The notes below the pieces were generated by a model. That model worked only from the letters and a program-made list of their open reading frames with translations, made no database searches and was not told the origin of the DNA. The position numbers and the translations under genes are program-made. A stretch of DNA of 64,000 nt from Pseudodesulfovibrio portus (GTDB lineage: Bacteria; Desulfobacterota; Desulfovibrionia; Desulfovibrionales; Desulfovibrionaceae), in contig NZ_AP026708.1 of the NCBI RefSeq assembly GCF_026000375.1, forward strand, positions 2,501 through 66,500. Direction: 5' to 3'. Shown here piece after piece: positions 62,429-64,000 of this stretch (positions are counted from its first letter, which is position 1; each line of letters opens with the position of its first letter).

Positions 62429-62910
62429 CCTTTCATCTCGGCCAGTTGGGCTGGGGTGAGAGACCAGTTCAGGCCGCTTTGGCCGGTGGCGATATTCCAG
62501 TTGATCTGCATCAGGCCGCTGTTTTCAATGGCGATGTCGAGGTTCGGCCCGCCGGTCAGAATCTCCGAAGCCAGCAGGCCCAGCGACGGCAGATGCCCGG
62601 CGATGAATATTGAATCCAATCCTTCGTAATCCATGATGAAATGCAAAGTTGTCCTGACCGGGGCCATGGCTTTTACCGCGTCGGTGACCTCGATGCGCGG
62701 GAGCGGGTAGCCTGTGTGTTCCGCCATGATCTCTGCCGTCTGCAACGAGCGGACCTTGGGACTGGCGACCACGAGCTCGAAGCGCAGACCGAGGGCACGT
62801 GCCGCGCGGGCGGATTTCATGACCTGTTCCCGGCCTACCGGGCTGAGCGGCTGGTGGGGGTCCAGTTCCTTGGACAGGCAGGCTCCGTGTTGCATCAGGT
62901 GAATCAGCAT
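62425..62910 (-). CDS. sixA: SixA-type phosphohistidine phosphatase
   Basis: 161 residues. Histidine phosphatase fold with MQHG (LIHLMQHGACLSKELDP) in place of RHG at the N-terminus, SPKVRSLQTAEIMAE, and AGHLPSLGLLASEIL holding the second catalytic His. SixA removes phosphate from HPt phosphohistidines. ATG 62910 is chosen for its GGAGCC site. The Gln in MQHG replaces the usual Arg and may affect activity. Confidence 0.88.
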   Translation of the reverse strand: MLIHLMQHGACLSKELDPHQPLSPVGREQVMKSARAARALGLRFELVVASPKVRSLQTAEIMAEHTGYPLPRIEVTDAVKAMAPVRTTLHFIMDYEGLDSIFIAGHLPSLGLLASEILTGGPNLDIAIENSGLMQINWNIATGQSGLNWSLTPAQLAEMKG

Positions 62911-63027
62911 GGTGGCTCCGGTTGTTGTTAGGCCCTGGTTTTGCATATACCATCGGGCCGCAGTGGCGGCAAGCGGCTTGCACAATTGAGGCAAGCGCGA
63001 TACATGCGGTGGAGTTTTGGATATACA

Positions 63028-63044
63028 CAACGGAAGATCCGTTG
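63028..63044. promoter_or_regulatory. palindrome upstream of the LPP20-like gene
   Basis: CAACGGA-AGA-TCCGTTG is a perfect 7-bp inverted repeat ending 22 bases before the start codon; GCAAGC-G-GCTTGC occurs 50 bases earlier (62968-62980). Possible operator. Confidence 0.4.
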
Positions 63045-63066
63045 AACCGTGCAGGATAATCACCAG

Positions 63067-63981
63067 ATGCCATTTCGAAAAATATTCTTTTTCATATTGT
63101 TTTCACTTGTTTTTTCATCCTCTGCGCATGCCTTTGACGGGTATGTCCAGCAGTTCGATGGCGAGCGGTCCATTGCCTGGGGCAGCGGCGACATCATCGT
63201 TACCGGCGAGGTGGAAACGCCGGATGGAGATGAGGTCGAGCCGCCCACGCCGTTGGCCGTGCGCAAGGCCGCGTCCCGGGCGCGCAAATTGATGCTCGAC
63301 ATGATCATGGCCATCCGTATCGATGGTCGGCAGACCGTCAGTGCGCACCTTTCCGACAACGAGGACCTGGCGGCCCAGTTGCGCGGGCTGGTTCACAATT
63401 CTCTTTTCGAGGGACCGGACATGTTTCGCGACATCCGGTCCGTCAAGGTCTCCGAGTCGCTGCGGGGCAAGCTGGCGGAATTGATCCTTCCCAAAACGGT
63501 CCAGTTCCAAAGCTCCATACCGCCCCGGCTGTCAACGGCCACCGGGCCCGCTTTCCAGATCGGGGAAACACCCGAGGCGGTGGGCAACGCGGGCGGCTTC
63601 ACCGGGGTCATCGTGGATGCCCGCGGCTTGAAGATCACTCCCTGCCTGCTGCCCGTCATATACGGCGAGGACGGGCTGGGCGCTTACGGAGCGTTTTTGG
63701 TGGCCCGTGCCGACGCCGTGGACGTCGGTGTGGCCGCATACGCCACCACCGCCAATCCTGCGGCCCTGGTCGAGCGGGTGGGCGGTCATCCCCTGGTGGT
63801 CAGGGCCGTGCGCACCTATGGCTCCTGGCAGACCGACCTGATCATTCCCACCCAGGCGGCAACGCTGGTTCGGACGGTCATGCAGTCCGGCCATGCCAGA
63901 AAGGGCGGGGTCGTCATTGTCGTGAGCCCGCCGCCCGCGCCGGAAAAGAGCGTGGTGGAGGGAGGTGATTCCGATGCGTAG
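63067..63981 (+). CDS. Exported LPP20/FlgP-like protein
   Basis: 304 residues. Signal peptide of ~22 residues (RKIFFFILFSLVFSSSAHA). Residues ~60-140 (AVRKAASRARKLMLDMIMAI, TVSAHLSDNEDLAAQLRGLV) resemble the LPP20 fold seen in flagellar FlgP and related lipoproteins; the later part (GGFTGVIVDARGLKITPCL, VYG-type strand) is typical of the longer members. ATG 63067 chosen over GTG 63049. Next gene overlaps its stop. Link to flagella unproven. Confidence 0.72.
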   Translation: MPFRKIFFFILFSLVFSSSAHAFDGYVQQFDGERSIAWGSGDIIVTGEVETPDGDEVEPPTPLAVRKAASRARKLMLDMIMAIRIDGRQTVSAHLSDNEDLAAQLRGLVHNSLFEGPDMFRDIRSVKVSESLRGKLAELILPKTVQFQSSIPPRLSTATGPAFQIGETPEAVGNAGGFTGVIVDARGLKITPCLLPVIYGEDGLGAYGAFLVARADAVDVGVAAYATTANPAALVERVGGHPLVVRAVRTYGSWQTDLIIPTQAATLVRTVMQSGHARKGGVVIVVSPPPAPEKSVVEGGDSDA

Positions 63982-64000
63982 GCTTTCACTGATCGCCGTG
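63974..64000 (+). CDS. Start of next coding region, cut by the window end
   Basis: ATG at 63974 with GGAGGTG six bases upstream begins MRRLSLIAV, which looks like the beginning of a signal peptide. It overlaps the end of the preceding gene by eight bases, so it is likely the next gene in the same operon. Nothing more can be said. Confidence 0.7.

Overview
The window is about 64 kb of GC-rich bacterial chromosome. It starts inside a 23S rRNA gene and is otherwise densely packed with core genes. Gene content and protein style point to a sulfate-reducing deltaproteobacterium of the Desulfovibrionaceae, probably Pseudodesulfovibrio-like. The clues are a Ros/MucR zinc-finger regulator, a ThiD-ThiN fusion, phenylacetate-CoA ligase paired with an ACT protein, many small conserved genes of unknown function, and chemoreceptors with unusual sensory domains. 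No prophage, insertion sequence, integron or CRISPR array was seen. The genus is inferred from protein character only.

Layout. 1-2.6 kb: end of an rRNA operon (23S, 5S, terminator). 2.7-7.6 kb: TetR and MucR regulators, a membrane coiled-coil protein, a MerR-like protein, an unknown gene and thiDN. 7.7-14.1 kb: tRNA-Leu(UAG) and the protein quality-control block tig-clpP-clpX-lon. 14.1-16.8 kb: three minus-strand genes (unknown, LytM-type M23 peptidase, CBS pair). 16.9-20.1 kb: pcm, DUF368, Mrp, pgsA. 20.2-22.5 kb: unknown gene, ftsB-like gene, TPR gene, lipoprotein. 22.6-30.3 kb: fbp-tsaD, trxA-trxB-bamD, an unknown gene, an EF-G paralogue and DUF2062. 30.5-36.0 kb: a chemoreceptor carrying a C-terminal haem-NO-binding (H-NOX) domain, followed by cheA and cheB. 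36.0-41.3 kb: DUF190-crcB, a CYTH protein, the N-degron set clpS-clpA-aat and an unknown gene. 41.4-48.7 kb: uvrB, a K+ channel, ligA, dapB, a MATE exporter. 48.8-52.0 kb: HPt protein, periplasmic binding protein, ACT protein and paaK. 52.3-55.1 kb: nitroreductase, rsfS, gpmI, zinc ribbon. 55.4-64 kb: second chemoreceptor, EamA exporter, LOG protein, beta-CASP hydrolase, rsmD-coaD-miaA, sixA, and an exported LPP20-like gene with the start of the next gene.

The strongest new signal is upstream of paaK on the minus strand. A 15-codon ORF whose product contains FFFTGF is followed by three mutually exclusive pairings (1:2, 2:3, 3:4), the last being an intrinsic terminator. This has the layout of a phenylalanine transcription attenuator like pheL of enterobacteria, but it sits in front of an aryl-CoA ligase. 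If it works, paaK-ACT is induced by Phe shortage, which would suggest that this ligase supplies aromatic amino acid synthesis from aryl acids rather than Phe breakdown.

Other points of interest are 11-bp-phased CTAGAAAA elements in four intergenic regions, an H-NOX domain at the C-terminus of a chemoreceptor, a tandem MshEN/GspE-N-like repeat inserted in CheA, a C-terminal extension on trigger factor, and regularly spaced TGATCAA boxes within and just before a MerR-like gene.
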